Part shown: positions 11,449 through 23,808 of the stretch, one piece after another
How positions within the stretch are numbered: the stretch's first letter is position 1
Layout of the letters: each line of letters opens with the position of its first letter
Assembly (NCBI GenBank): GCA_018881555.1
Contig: JACAXG010000205.1
Coordinates: 1,035,031-1,099,030, forward strand
DNA length: 64,000 bases
Direction of reading: 5' to 3'
Origin: Amblyornis subalaris
Taxonomy: Eukaryota > Chordata > Aves > Passeriformes > Ptilonorhynchidae
Position numbers and translations under genes: made by a program
The notes under the pieces: generated by a model
Told to the model about the DNA's origin: nothing
The model's input: only the letters and a program-made list of their open reading frames with translations
Databases searched by the model: none

Positions 11449-14400
11449 GGGAGGCAGGCGGAGATCCCTTTCTGGGAAGGGGATCCCTCTCTGGGCAGGG
11501 GGTGGCTGCGGCGTTGGGGGATGCTGGGCGGGCGGAGCCGCCTCTTCCGCGCCCCCGCCTCCGCTCCTTCTGCCGGTGGGCCCGGAGGAGGATTGCTTTT
11601 GCCCTCTTCTTGAGCTCCTAGTCCGGCAAATCCATCCTGGCAGAGGTACGGCGATCTGTTTGTGCTGCTGGTAACGGTGCGAGCGAGCCGGCCCGTGCGA
11701 GCCCCTGGGTTCCACCGCGGGAAAACGCTGTTCCGAGGGTTAATTTTAGCGTCGGGATGAATTTAGGCAGCTTCGGAGAGGCGCTGCCGGCTTTCCGCAC
11801 CCGAATTTAAAGTGGGTCATTCATTCCTGAAGTGTGGCGTTTTTAATCTGTCGGGAGGGTGACGCTGGTACGTCTGCAGAGCGAGCTGGTTAAACTCGCA
11901 GCTTTCGATCTCAACCAGCAGTTCAAGTTACTCATTGATGAAGTGCTAACACAGCAATTTCCAATTCGCTGTAGTCAGGTGTAAGTAGACACAGTGACCG
12001 ACTTTAACCACAAATACTAAACTTGTCGAAAGAGGTTGGTTGTTTGGGTTTTTTTTAAAATCATATTGGCGTGCTTAAAGGTACAAGGCCATCCCTGTGT
12101 TTCCACGCAATGTTGTTAATACATTTTATTATGCACATTTGTCATCTTGTTTTTTATAATATGTGGAATTGTGTTGAACATTAATTGCTATAGAAGTTGT
12201 CATTTTGTGCTGGAAACTTTTGTGTTTTGGGGCATTGTTAGTGAATGCAACATTGTGAGAAGGCCCATTTCTATTTATAAGTCAGTAGTGTTGCTACTAT
12301 TTTTAGTAGATGTTTTTCATCAGCTTTGCAGTTTTAAGTAGGCCAGATGCAGAGTGATTTGGTTTTTGTTTGTTTGTTGATGGTGTTCAGGGCCAGATAC
12401 TTTGCATAAAATGCACCAGCGATCCTCTTGTTATGACACAAATCCATAACTTGAAGTATTTTTTTTTGCTATTTGTGTATTAAACTTTTTCAGGATGAAT
12501 GTTGCTATTTATAGACTTAGTATGTTGAGAAAGAAATATGTGACGTTTTTAGCGATACTGAAATTTGTGAAATTTAGCTCAGATGGATTAGGCGTTCTTT
12601 TGGGTGCATTTGGGCTTGAGTAGGGTTGTCCTGATGTGATGTGGTCTAATAAATTCTCCAGTGTTTAGCCATGATTTTTTCAAAGTGAGTTTGACAGCAC
12701 AATTGTTCTAGGCCTTCATTTATGAGAAAGAATGTATTTAGACTTTACCATTTTAAACTTTGTCAGAGCATCCTAGTTAAACATACACTTATTAAAACAT
12801 TTTTATTGAAATGTTTTGTGGGGCCAAACCTAATTTCTAGTAAGCATGACCAATGGATTTCACTCAGTGAATTAAGTCAGCATTGCCAGTGATTTTGTGG
12901 AAGGTATTGATGACATGCTAATGGTAAATCACACTTGTGACAGCAGGAACTGTGATTTCTCATGGTTAGGCAGCAGCAACCAGCAACTCAGATGAGTCAC
13001 TTTAAAGGATCACAGATTTGTTGCTTGTTAAACATTCTCTCATTTAACTGCATCTGCTAAAAATCTGTTCTTAATTGGGAATTGCTAGTGACTGTGTTAA
13101 AAGACAACTTGTATATTACCTCTGTGCCTCGCTGTCTTAAATTCAGCTAGGAGTAGAATTCAAAATGAAGAGCTGAAAAACGTGATCTTAGAACCAAATT
13201 AATATCTTGTAATGAGCTTTTCATATTAAGTTCAGCTACTCAGTCATTGGCTGAAGCCCTAAAACAGCATCACTTCAGACATGAGGAGTTAATTTCTATC
13301 TTGCAGTGACAGAAAAACTAGATAAATTATGTGGAGATGTGTTAAAATAAGTATTTTCTGCTGAAGGGTCAGATGTAGGTCTTTGCTAGAACTTGCTGCT
13401 GCTTGGATTGGGTAATTGTTTCCCTGCGATGTCCTTTAAACCTTTTAAGAAGAAAAATTGAGTTAATGTGTAAAATCTGATGCTTCTTTTTGTTTGAAGC
13501 ATCTCCAAGAGCCATGAAATAGGAGTTAGGAGTGAAAAAAATCTTTGAAAAATTTTTCCTGTATTCTAAAATGGATATCAGTTTGTCGAAATGCTGTATT
13601 CCTTAAGAGCCCTGAAGAATTTCCAGGGGTTGTTTGCCTGGAGTAAACTTTTGCACCATTTTGTGGAATAGTTTTTGAGGGAGTGACAGAATCCTGAGTG
13701 TTTCTCACTAATACTTAAAATGACTGACCTATTTCAGGAAGAGTCCCACAATTCTTTGCTAGCAAAAGAATAGCTTTTCTTGTCCAAGTAGTATCTGGCT
13801 AGAAGCCCTGGGGCATATGTTTGTTGTTGTTCTGGAACAAAACCAAACAAATGTGTATGAGTAGTCAATGTAATAAACCAGTCTTGCGCGTGATGTTTGA
13901 GGCAGTCAGTGAGATGTTTGGCCTCTTTAAAAAGTTGTATTTTGTGTTTAGAGAAATGCTGACATGATAAGAGAGATATGCTTTTGATACCTAAATGGTT
14001 TCTTTGGCCCGCAGTTGTTTTAACTCAGAAACTGAATGGATAATAAGCCCTTATTACTTATTTAGTGCTTAGCGGAGAAAGTTTTCCGTGAAATCTTTAT
14101 TTGTATGAGCTGATGTTGGGTGAGCTGCAAAGTCAACTTCAGAGAGCAGGTAATAGATGTGAAGAAGAGCTAATGGCAGATTCGTTGGAGGTTTTCTAAC
14201 TGACTTTGTATCACTTCCCCTTTATGCCCACCTCTCCTTCCCTGCTTTTGCAAGCGATCAGTAGCATCTTTTTTTTCCCCTTTATATTGTTTATCACGTG
14301 CAGGTATTGCTTGTGACTGGAATGTGTATGTATACATAAAACATACAAAAATACTGTATACTTGTGTTAATATAACTGTGGTGAGCTGACTGCATTTAAC

Positions 14401-14507
14401 CTTAAAATCCTGATGTAGTTTCAGGTCCTTGGCAAGACTAGTCTAGAAAAAAGAAGGTTACGTTAGTTTTAAGAAAACTGTAACTTTGNTTTGATAATTA
14501 AATAAAT

Positions 14508-14571
14508 GAGAGTTGGGACTAGATGATCTTTAAGGTCCATTCCAAACCTTTAACATTCTCTGATTCTATGA
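14508..14571 (+). mobile_element. CR1 tail remnant
   Basis: A short tail: TTGGGACTAGATGATCTTTA, AGGTCCATTCCAA and CTCTGATTCTATG. It is 5'-truncated to about 65 bp. Confidence 0.85.
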
Positions 14572-14820
14572 AGTGAGTACTATCATTGGAGTTTATTGGT
14601 TGTAAATGGGATGATGTGTTGTCAGTTCTATAACTGAGATACTTTTTCTATGTTCTAAGGACCTAACAGTGATAAAAGGCACACAATTCAGTTTTGTAGT
14701 TTGCAATGCTTAAGTATCTTGATTGCAATTGAGATCTGAGGCAGACCTTTTGAACAAGTTATGGTGCATCCTTTTTTATGTTCGTTTTTAGTATTTTCTT
14801 AAAAATATAATATATTTACA

Positions 14821-14955
14821 TATTAGCTCAATGGCTTAGAACATGGTGCTAATAAAGCCAAGGTCACAGGCTGGATCCCTGTATAGGCCCTTCACTTAAG
14901 AGCTGGACTTGGTGATCCTTGTGGGTCCCTTCCAATTCAGGATATTCTGTGATTT
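14821..14955 (+). mobile_element. tRNA-Ile/CR1 composite SINE (TguSINE1-like)
   Basis: The head resembles tRNA-Ile(AAT): TTAGCTCAATGGCTTAGAAC (A-box region), GTGCTAATAAAGCCAAGGTC (anticodon AAT at 14851-14853) and a degenerate B box GGCTGGATCCC. The tail from about 14898 is CR1 3' end (GAGCTGGACTTGGTGATCC and onward to TCTGTGATT). A tRNA-Ile head with a CR1 tail is the architecture of the zebra-finch SINE family TguSINE1, mobilised by CR1 reverse transcriptase. The acceptor-stem 5' strand is missing, so it is not a working tRNA gene. Confidence 0.8.
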
Positions 14956-15062
14956 AAGGTCATGATCTTGATTAAACAAAATAAGAACTCCACACATTTT
15001 GAGTTCTGGTAAGTGTGTTTTCAAGAGTGTCATGAATTCAGCATGGAGTATATTTTCAAAGT

Positions 15063-15562
15063 CATAAAATCATAGAATGGTTTAGCTTGGAAGGGACCTC
15101 AAGAGATCACCTAGTTTCAACCCCCCTGCTGTGAGCAGGGACACCTCTCACTAGACCTGGTTGCTCAAAGCTCCATCCNACCTGGTCTTGAACACTACCA
15201 GGGATGGGACATCCATGACCTCTCTGGGCAGCCTGTTCCAGTGTCCTACCACCCTCACAGTGAACAATTTTTTCATTATATCTGATCTAAACCTGCCTGC
15301 TTGCAATTTAAGCCCATTTCCCCCTTGTCCTATCACTCCATGCCCTTGTGAAAAGCCTCTCTCCAGCTCTTTTGTAGGTCCACTTTAGGTACTGGAAGGT
15401 GCTCTAAGGTGTTCCTGGATCCATCTCTTCTCCAGGCTGAACAACCCCAACTCACTCAGCCTGTCTTCAGCTTCTGAAGCTGATTTGCTCTGGCAAATCC
15501 GCATCCGTCTGATGTAGGGGCCCCCAGGCCTGGATGCAGTGTTCCAGGTGGGAATAACGCTG
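15063..15562 (-). mobile_element. CR1 LINE 3' fragment, reverse orientation
   Basis: Read on + it starts with the inverted CR1 end TCATAAAATCATAGAATGGT and continues through GGAAGGGACCTCAAGAGATC, GGCAGCCTGTTCCAGTG, CTCTTCTCCAGGCTGAACAA and GTTCCAGGTGGGAAT. The element is thus antisense to STARD3NL, unlike its neighbours. Confidence 0.93.
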
Positions 15563-16856
15563 AAGAGCTGTACTTTCATGTGCTCTTTCACGTGTCTGGT
15601 TTGAGTTCATTTTAGAAGTAAAAGTCTGGGATATGCTGTTAAGGAGTCCAGAGGGGAAGAGACAATGGAGATAAAAGTAAGGACAATGCTGATGCCAAAT
15701 TTGCAAGCTGCTTACTCTGTCATTTTTCTCAGCTCTTGGAGAATAAGAAATGAAGTGTTTGGAAAAGGACAGAGGTGTTTTGCAGGACATGGCTCCGTAG
15801 CAGGGCTTCTTCAGCTGCAGGGAAAACTAGTACAAGGTTGGAACACTTTGATTTGACTTTCTGAATCTATGAGTCTCACTCTTGGGATGGGGAAAGGTGA
15901 CACTGCTGTTTCCTCAGATGTTCTACTAACCTAAAAAATGTATTTGCTTTTTTTTCCTTTCTCTTTTTCACCTTCTTTCAATGGTCCAAGAAAAATATTG
16001 TGCAGTACAAACGTGGGATGTGTGCAACTGCCCTGTTACTTTTGTTAGGCCACCATTAGAGCATAGGAAATTGGGGAAACATTTTTCTCAAGGAAATTGG
16101 TGGTTTGTTGTTTTGGTTTTGGTTTTGTTGTTATAGGGAGAAGTTATCTAAGGGACGAGCTGCTACTTCAGGGTAAAGGAGAGCTACTCTAGCTCTGAAC
16201 ACTCAGATAAAGCCAAACTCTTTGTAAGGAGTTCTCTCCTGTATGCTTATCCTGTAAATCTTGCCCTGCCCCTCCAATGGGAAACCTTCCCAGTCTTTAA
16301 ATGTGTTACATATTTGTAACTTGTAATTCCTGCTGTGTTGCTTAATTGAAAATCTAGATTATTGCCAAAGCACTCTACAGTATCTTCTGCTTATGTTCGG
16401 GGAATTTTGTGGGTGTGCATCAGTTTGACTTTTTCACTCTTACTTTGATTGAAGTGTCTGNCTTGGTTTTGGGGTTGGTATTTTTTGTTGTTTTTTTAAA
16501 ATATTCCCTCCTGTTTACTAAGGAACATTTGTTTTGAACAGAACAGTGCTTCAGAGAGTGNTTTCAAAGGCACTGAAGCCTTAAAATGCTTCTGAGGCAA
16601 TGATGTGTTACAGCTAGAGACAGAATGAGTGCAGCTTGGAAGGGATTTAAGTGCCCTTCAGGAACAGGAGCAATGACTATCAGGAGGTCATCAGTAATGT
16701 ATCCACTACAAGCGGATTTCAGGAAAATTAGTTCTTGCAGTTATATAAACAGAAGAGGGACAGAGTATGTCAGCAAAGTGGGGTTTGTTCATTCATAGTA
16801 GAGAACAGTGTAAAAAATGTGTCCGGGTAGGCTTGGAGGCAGACTCTAGCTCTTTG

Positions 16857-16905
16857 GNNTTTTTTTTTCCNCNCCCCCCCCCCCCCCCCCNCNNNNNNCC
16901 NNCAG
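16857..16905. other. Poly-T/poly-C and N patch (assembly artefact or gap)
   Basis: A T-run is followed by about 20 Cs and interspersed Ns. The base calls are unreliable and true length is unknown. Confidence 0.85.
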
Positions 16906-18639
16906 CATTACTTCATCTTCATAGTAGTTGGTTTTATCTGTGTTGGCTCGTAATCTGGGTGTATGCTGGGACTGTGAGAAAACACACTGAGAGAATTCTG
17001 CTAATACTCCTGCAGGTTAATACAGCTTTAAACCAGATACTCTCAGTTTCTTGGACTTGGAATATGCAGTGTACCAAAGCAGCTTTTGTTGTATGTTCTG
17101 TCCAAGGTGTTGGCTAGGGGAATTTGTGTCTGTGCCTAGATAAAGAATGAAGTTGGACTTCATGATGGTAAGAGAGCAAACAATGGTCAAGACCATTTTC
17201 CTTTGGGTGTGTAAAAATTGTCTGAAATTGTCTTTAAGTATAACTTAAATATTTGAATGTTAATGTTATAGCACCAGTTACTGCATTAAGCTCTGTTCTT
17301 GTGAGAAATTTTGGGTTTATCTGTGCCATGTAGTGTGTTCCTACAGAATAACAGGTAGTGTAAGCAGCAATGTCAGCCCTTTTATTAGAAAATAACTCAT
17401 TTGGTAAATAACTGGCATGTTTTATTTGTCTCCATATGAGGAAAATTTTTAGCAAGGGAATGCTTTGGTTTTTTGTTTTGTTATGAGTGAAAATTGTTAC
17501 TCTTTCAGTGTCAGCTTTTCTACTACCTTGTAGTTTTCACAGTACTTGAGGATCTTGGCCACTATACTGGCCATGTCATCCTGTTTTACTCATTGGGAAA
17601 AAAAATGTTTTCAGATGATTTTTTTTTTTTTAACCTTCACAGAAGAGCTGTTTATAGGGGGAATTTTTGGGCAGGATCTAGTGTTGTCAGAGACACATTT
17701 AACAAGTAGCCTAGGTTTTCAATGTTTCAACAGCAGTTGTGACATGATGTTACATTTTGTGCCTAGTTACATAATGCAAATATGACTTCTCTGATATTTT
17801 AACCTAAACTAGCATTGCCTTCTCCAAATTGCGTCCATGTGACACTTTAAGTTTCGATTTTGCTGAGCTTTTGATAGCCTTTGAGTAAGCCTTGTTAATT
17901 TTTTTCTTTTTTAATCACATCTGTTATCTCTTCTCAGGTAAATTCTGCTGTCTGTTTTTCTTTCTTGGAAAGAAAAAGGTAACAGAAGTGGTGCTGTTGT
18001 TTATGTGTGATATAGTAAACACAAAAATAATTTAAACCAAGGGCAATAGACTGGAAGAACAGGGGTAAAATAGCGATAGAAAAGAGAAGTAGCATTCTGA
18101 TCTCGCATCTCTAAGATATATGTAAAACTAACACATGCAATGTATACCATCTGCTTCTGTCAGTATGAATGAAAATAATGATGTTAACTGTAAATGTAAC
18201 CTGAAACCATAGGCTACCTCTCACTGTGTATTACTAAAGTCTTTATTAGACTTTGAGGGCAGGGAAGGACTGCAGTCCTAAACTTGATAATTTCAATAAA
18301 TTCCTTTACTTTTCACTTATTATACTCATTAATACCATTAATAAGTGTAAAATCTTTATTTCACTAGGAAATTTGAGAATTTAATTCTCTGTTTGGAAGC
18401 TTGAGTTATGGCCATAACAATTAAGTGTTAAATTTAAAAAAAAAAGAAAGCAAACCACACCTTGATTTTAATTTATATAGGTGCAAACTTTGGGGTTTTT
18501 TTGTCTATGACTTTGAATATATCAGCATAGAAACTTACTAAACTAAATATTTTAGTGATAGTTGAGTGTTTATGAAATAAAGAAAAAAAATTAAAACCTT
18601 ACATCTCTTGAAATCGGGGGAAGTGAGGAGAAAGTATAT

Positions 18640-18664
18640 TACAAATATATGTAATATATTTGTA
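18640..18664. repeat. AT-rich perfect inverted repeat
   Basis: The 11-nt arms TACAAATATAT and ATATATTTGTA are separated by GTA. Confidence 0.8.
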
Positions 18665-18749
18665 TTATAAAAAAATAATGCGGATTCTTACTTCAGAATT
18701 TTTTATTTCCCTCTTAAATGTTTTGACACTTCAACAAGCTTGTAGATTA

Positions 18750-19914
18750 TGTCAATTCACCCACTGAGTAGATGAAGGGAAGGTGATGAATATAGTTTTT
18801 CTGGATTTTATTAAGGCTTTTCTTACTGTCTCTCCCAGCATCCTTCTGGACAAGCCCAGCTGTGAAGTGAGCAGGTAGATGGTGTACTGGAAAAACTGGC
18901 TGAAGCGCAGGGCTCAAGGGGTTGTAGGGAATGGGGCTACACCTGGCTGGAGACCAGTCACCAGTGGTGTTCCTCAGGGCTCAGTCCTGGGGCCAGTTCT
19001 GTTCAACACTTTTACTAATGATCTGGAGGCAGGAGTTGAATGCACTATTAGCAAGTTAGCTGATGATGCTAAACTGGGAGGTGCTGTTGACTGTCTCGAA
19101 GGACAAGAGGCCTTTCAGAGGGATATGGATGGATAGGAGTGCTGAGCAATCATCGGTGGCATGGAACTGAACAAGAACAAATGCCAGACTCTGTACACGG
19201 GATGGAGCAGTACCTTCCACAAGTACAAATTTGGAAAGGAGTGGCTGGAGAGCATCCCCACAGAAATGAGTCTGGGGGTGCTGCTGACAGCAGGCTCAAT
19301 ACCAGTCAGCAGTGGCAAACCTTCAAATACAACACAACCAGCGGGCCCAAAGGGGTGGTCATCCCATTGTATTTATCACTGGTGCAACTTCATTTTGAGT
19401 ACTGTGTGCTCTTCTGGGCCTCAGAATTTAAAAANGATGTGAAGGTTCTTAAATGTGTCCAAGAAGAGAGTACTGAAGCTGGTGAAAGGGCTGGAAGTAA
19501 TGCCCTGTGAGAAGCAGCTGAGGAAACAGGGTTTATCTAGTTAGGAGAGAAGGAGGCTGAGGAGTGACCACGCTGTTCTCTGCAGCTTCCTGAGGAGGGG
19601 AAGTGGAGAGGGAGGTTGCTGATCTCTTCTTGGTAATACCCGGGACCAGGGCATGTGGGAATGGCTGAAAGCTGCATCCATCAGGGAAAGTTCAGGCTTG
19701 CCATGAGGAAACATTTTTTTACTAAGAGGGTGGTCAAACCCTGGAAGAGTCTTCTTTGAGAAGGGGTTGATACCTCAAGCCTGTCAGTGTTTGAGGCTTT
19801 TGGGCATTGCCCTTAATGCCATACTTGAACTTTTGGTCAGCTGTGAAGTGGTCAGGCAGGTGGACTAGGTGACTGTTTTCTATTCCTTCCAGCGGAATAC
19901 TCTATTCTATTCTG
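18750..19914 (+). mobile_element. CR1 LINE copy with the 3' part of the reverse-transcriptase ORF
   Basis: The 5'-truncated element retains the C-terminal part of ORF2. In the frame from 18879 one reads [20 protein letters not shown], then NDL and [11 protein letters not shown], the RT active-site region (here LADD, usually FADD in CR1). The frame breaks at 19136 and continues in other frames through MELNKNKC to the CR1 3'UTR, ending in ATTCTATTCT repeats. It carries several stops and shifts and is a dead copy. Confidence 0.92.
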
Positions 19915-22900
19915 CACTCATGATGAGTCAAATAACAATAAGACTCTTATTTGCCTGAAATGCCAGGGGTTTTTTAGCTTCAAAAACACTTTCAAAGACA
20001 GGTAACACAAAAGATATAATGGGAAACAGGATTTTGTTTTATTTTTCTGACTCTGTTTCAGGACAGATGTTCACAAGTGTTATCACAATGTGCAGGTGTA
20101 GCCAGGAGCAGGTTGACGCAGTCCTCAGTTTCACTTGAAAAACCATCACTTGAAGCCTGTCAAAGTCAGAGCCAGAACCTTGCAAATCCCCTACGTCTTG
20201 TGGAAAGCCATTTGCTACTGGGACTGCACGGGGAAAACTGATTTCTCTCTTACTCATGTCTCATGCGGCAAGGAGTTAATGGCACAGTTTGTATCCAACA
20301 CAGTTGGTATGAACTACACCCCTCCACGCAAATTTGCCCAGAGATTCTTAGGCTATTATGAATTATGGGCTGTTTATCTTCCTGGTGAGTGTCCTTCACC
20401 CAGGCTCTCTCTGCAAAGCATGAACAAGCTGGACTGTAAACATCTCTTCTTCATAAGATATATTTGTTTNGACCACATACTGCTATATAGAACAGCCCAA
20501 GCAGTGGGAGTGCCTGAAGCCAAAAGAAGGGGTGCCAGGTGAACCCAGTCTCCTTCAAATCAGAGGCAGACACTGGGTCAACCCACAGATTATACAACAG
20601 TCTTGAAAATATGTCACTGATACTGAAAAAAACCCTGATGATTCTCTATGAAATATTAATCGTTACAAGAAACAGGGAAGTAGATAACTGACTTGTGCAC
20701 AAAGAAGGCTTTTTCTAGAAACAAAAACCCTCAAAAATTGTAAGAATGTGATTTCCTCTCTTTATTTGCTAATGAATTTTTTTAATATATGAATTTGTAT
20801 TTTGCCATTCAAAAACCCAAGCCCCAAACATTCCCATACTCAGTTTATAATTTTTTTTTTCTCTGATTCTAAGTAATTTTTGTTTTTAGAAAGAACAATA
20901 ACCAATGTCATGTATTGCTTTGGATGCAAAATCTCAAATAATATGGCAGTATGAATTCAGACCAAGCGGTCCCTGTTTCCTGAAGAGCGAGAATGAGGAT
21001 CAGTAACAGTCACACACACAAGAGTCGTGTGGTATTTTCAAAAGTGTGATGCATCTCGATGACAAACATGCTCTTTTTGCCTTCCTAAACTTGTTCCACC
21101 ACTGAGTTTCTTGGTCGGGGATGCATGAAAAGCTTTTTCGTGCCTGCCTGGTCCTTGTATTGCCCACACGGAGAGCTGAAAAGTGGCAGCTCCTCATGGG
21201 GCTACAAGCCTGGAGCCCTTCCAAGCACAGGCTGTTTTGCAGAAGCAAGAACCTCTGGGGAAATGGAGCCAAGGGAAGAGCAGAGCACACTTCCACTGCA
21301 GACTTGTAATGGGCAAGAGAGCCAGGGCATGGTTGGTGCTTTTNAAGTGCAAGGGAGGAGAAATATTGTTGCTAGTAATACTGAGATGGGTATGAAAGTG
21401 TCTGGCCAAGTCGGCATCCAACACTAAAAGGCAAGTGCTGCTTTTTAATAGTCCCTACATGCCTGTAAGACAGCTGACAAGAAGGATTTAAGATTTTTTT
21501 CATGAGATCCGAACGTGGATCTGATGGATCAGCAGGCAGAGCAAGACTAGAGAGAAACTCTCTTACTGTGAGTATCCCCTGTCCAGAGGGCTTTGAGGCA
21601 AAAACCAGTCTGTCAGTAGCGAGGATTTCAGAATACATGGAATTTATGAGCTGAATCTGATGTTTTGAGTCATGCTTGAAAACAAACTGGTANCCAGTGC
21701 ATTTTAAGACTATGCTTTTTTCTTTGCAGAGGGCTCCACAAGGCAAATGGATGCTGAACTAGCACATCCTGAAACAATTAGCTCTTGCTGTATTAATTGC
21801 ATTCCTGTACTGCTCTGTATCTAGCAATAATCCAGACTGGAAGTAACAACTTCCTATATAGTTGGCCCTGAGTGCCACATCAAAATAAAAAAGTAGTCAC
21901 ATATAGATGGAAATCTATATAGATGGAATTTTTTTTTGAAGTGCGGGTGTTACTTGGCTTTTTCTTCTATTTTTACTTTTAATTGTGTCCATTGATGGCC
22001 TGATCTGAGGTTTATATCTCATCCCAGACATTTTCCTATGACCTGCTGTTACATAGCAGGGCACTTTAGTGTGAGGGTTTTCAGTACAAAGCAAGTGCTG
22101 TTTACAGCACTCGAGTGCAGCAATTCTGCTCACGCCCTTGGGTTCAAGTGGCCCAAAGTTCACTGTGGTGCTCAAGACACCTGACCAAACACATACCATG
22201 TATGTCGCCCTCCTCTTCAGCCCTTTGCTAGCCACATTTCAGGCAGCTGCTGTGGAAACGAAGGGGGAAGCTTTGAGCATGTATTGTGCTTGGCCGCCCT
22301 TGCCTGGTGCGTTGAACTCTCTGAAGGCTGTTGTGTGTGACTTGACCTAGACATTGACCATCCCTGGTTGGCCTGAGTCTCCCTCAGCTGTGATGTGTGT
22401 GCTCTGGCTGCTCCTTGCACCACCTTTATTCTTCTCCTGTGTCCTTGCATCCCTCTTGTGTTTGCCTAGTAGTGTGTTACAGATCCCCTATTGGGCTTTG
22501 ACTGACTGTTCTTGCAGCCTTGGAGTTAAAACACTGTTGAAATACAGGAGTGGGAAGGATTTCTCTGTCTCTTTCCCTCTTTACTAAAAGACNATCCACA
22601 CAGGAGGAGGCAAAGTTTTGTTCTTGAATTTCAAGTACCCATTCCCCCAGCATTACAAAAACTTGTCTGATGTGATTTGTGCTGCAGCTTAATCTTCTGA
22701 GCATTTTGCATAAAATTAAATTTTCTGTGTGTTTCCATAAAACTTTTGTGACCTTCTTAGTCCACCCTTTCTAGAAGCTTTAATTGGACAAATGTTCTCA
22801 TGGAGGATTTGAGTGAATCATGCATCAAACTGCTCCAGTTTTATAGGAAATTCAGCCTGAAAATTCTTTTAAAAGCTTTGTAGTCAGAAGAGACTTAGGG

Positions 22901-23511
22901 TAATTGCATTGCCTTTAACCACTGGTTACACACNTTTTTTTTTTGTGGAGAAACTGTCTGGCAGTGTAAGTTGCTATAGCAGCTGAATTTACGGAGCAAA
23001 TAGCAGTGTATATGCTTTATAGAATGATTACTACAGTATTCAGGGATTTTAATGGACTTTTAATCTTTTGTTCGTGTCAGCTCTGGATGTGCTGGTAGCT
23101 AAAGCTGCAATTTTCAGGAATTGTATGTGGAATTTTCTTTAAGTTGTCTTCCTATTTAGTGAGAGCATTTGAATCAGTATTGAAAACTTTAAAGATGTCC
23201 AGCATGATGCTTTTTATTCATTTCATTTAATGATCTCACTCTAACAACACAGAAAAATGAGCCTTCTAAATCTAGGCAATGCTCCCTTATTTCAAACAGT
23301 CTAATTGAATATTAATTCACTTGCTTCACAAAGCGTCAGAGAGATGAAGAGGAACTGGATACTATGTTAGAAACAATGTCTAGAGCCTACTTGCCTAATT
23401 CTCTTAGTCATCAATTTAGCAAAAAGAGAACTGACATTGTAAGAGGAAAATACCTCTTGAAATTATGGGGGTTTGGTGACTAATGTGTTTTGCTTTTGTT
23501 CGTTTGTTTAG

Positions 23512-23808
23512 AAATTCTTCCTATATGGATCAGCCTTCTAGTGATGGTGAAACTGGAAGAAGACCACTCTAAGCAAACCCAGGATGAATCGGGTCCCAGC
23601 TGATGCAGAAAATGCTCACAGCAGCAGTGTGGAATCGTGTCCTTCCTTGCGGGATGTCCACTCCATCAACCCAACGCAGCTGATGGCAAGGATTGAGTCA
23701 TATGAAGGCAGGGAGAAGAAAGGCATATCAGATGTCAGAAGGACTTTCTGTTTGTTTGTTACATTTGATCTCTTATTCATAACCTTACTGTGGATAATAG
23801 AATTAAAT
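23512..23808 (+). CDS. STARD3NL: STARD3NL exon 2 (first coding exon; coding from 23584)
   Basis: The acceptor is TTTGTTTAG before 23512 and the donor is GTGAGT at 23809. It encodes residues 1-75 in phase 0: a variable N-terminus, the conserved HSINPTQLMARIESYEG block and the first membrane segment ending LLWIIELN. An (AT)n microsatellite begins about 40 bp past the donor. Confidence 0.95.
23525..23603 (+). promoter_or_regulatory. Two upstream ORFs in the STARD3NL 5'UTR
   Basis: The first uORF (ATG at 23525, TAA at 23570-23572) has 15 codons and stops 11 nt before the main ATG. The second (ATG at 23544, TGA at 23601-23603) has 19 codons and overlaps the main start out of frame. Ribosomes initiating at the second could not directly reach the main ATG, so this leader could lower translation or make it stress-responsive. 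Confidence 0.6.

Larger units (their letters stand above)
11060..11645 (+). other. STARD3NL: STARD3NL noncoding first-exon region (5'UTR), boundaries uncertain
   Basis: The first coding exon has a good splice acceptor 72 nt before the ATG, so a noncoding 5' exon must lie upstream, and this CpG island is the only promoter-like region there. Two donor candidates are visible. One is a strong consensus, GCTGGG then GTGAGT, with GT at 11131. The other is CAGAG then GTACGG, with GT at 11646. Either or both may be used. The transcription start is not determinable from sequence alone. Confidence 0.55.
10870..11760 (+). promoter_or_regulatory. STARD3NL: STARD3NL CpG-island promoter
   Basis: The stretch is very GC- and CpG-rich against an AT-rich background. 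It holds stacked GC boxes (CCCCGCCC type, near 11045-11057), a G-quadruplex-capable run (10947-10961), a CCCTT-type pyrimidine tract (11246-11312) and an E-box (11441-11446). No TATA box stands out, as is usual for a housekeeping CpG-island promoter. It lies directly upstream of the STARD3NL transcription unit, and a CR1 tail ends about 145 bp before it. Confidence 0.8.
11646..23511 (+). other. STARD3NL: STARD3NL intron 1 (about 11.9 kb)
   Basis: A long first intron holding CR1 pieces at 14508, 15063 and 18750, a tRNA-Ile/CR1 SINE at 14821, an AT palindrome at 18640 and a homopolymer/N patch at 16857. Apart from these no conserved element was recognised. The start of the intron depends on which exon 1 donor is used. 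Confidence 0.7.

Noticed and set aside
10774..11613. 279-codon open frame and several overlapping ones over the STARD3NL CpG island
   Set aside because: They are open because of GC-rich, low-complexity sequence. Frames are open on both strands, the translation is low-complexity Gly/Arg/Pro/Ser, and nothing matches a known protein.
14821..14890. Functional tRNA-Ile gene
   Set aside because: The 5' acceptor strand is missing, the B box is degenerate and it continues directly into a CR1 tail, so it is a SINE head.
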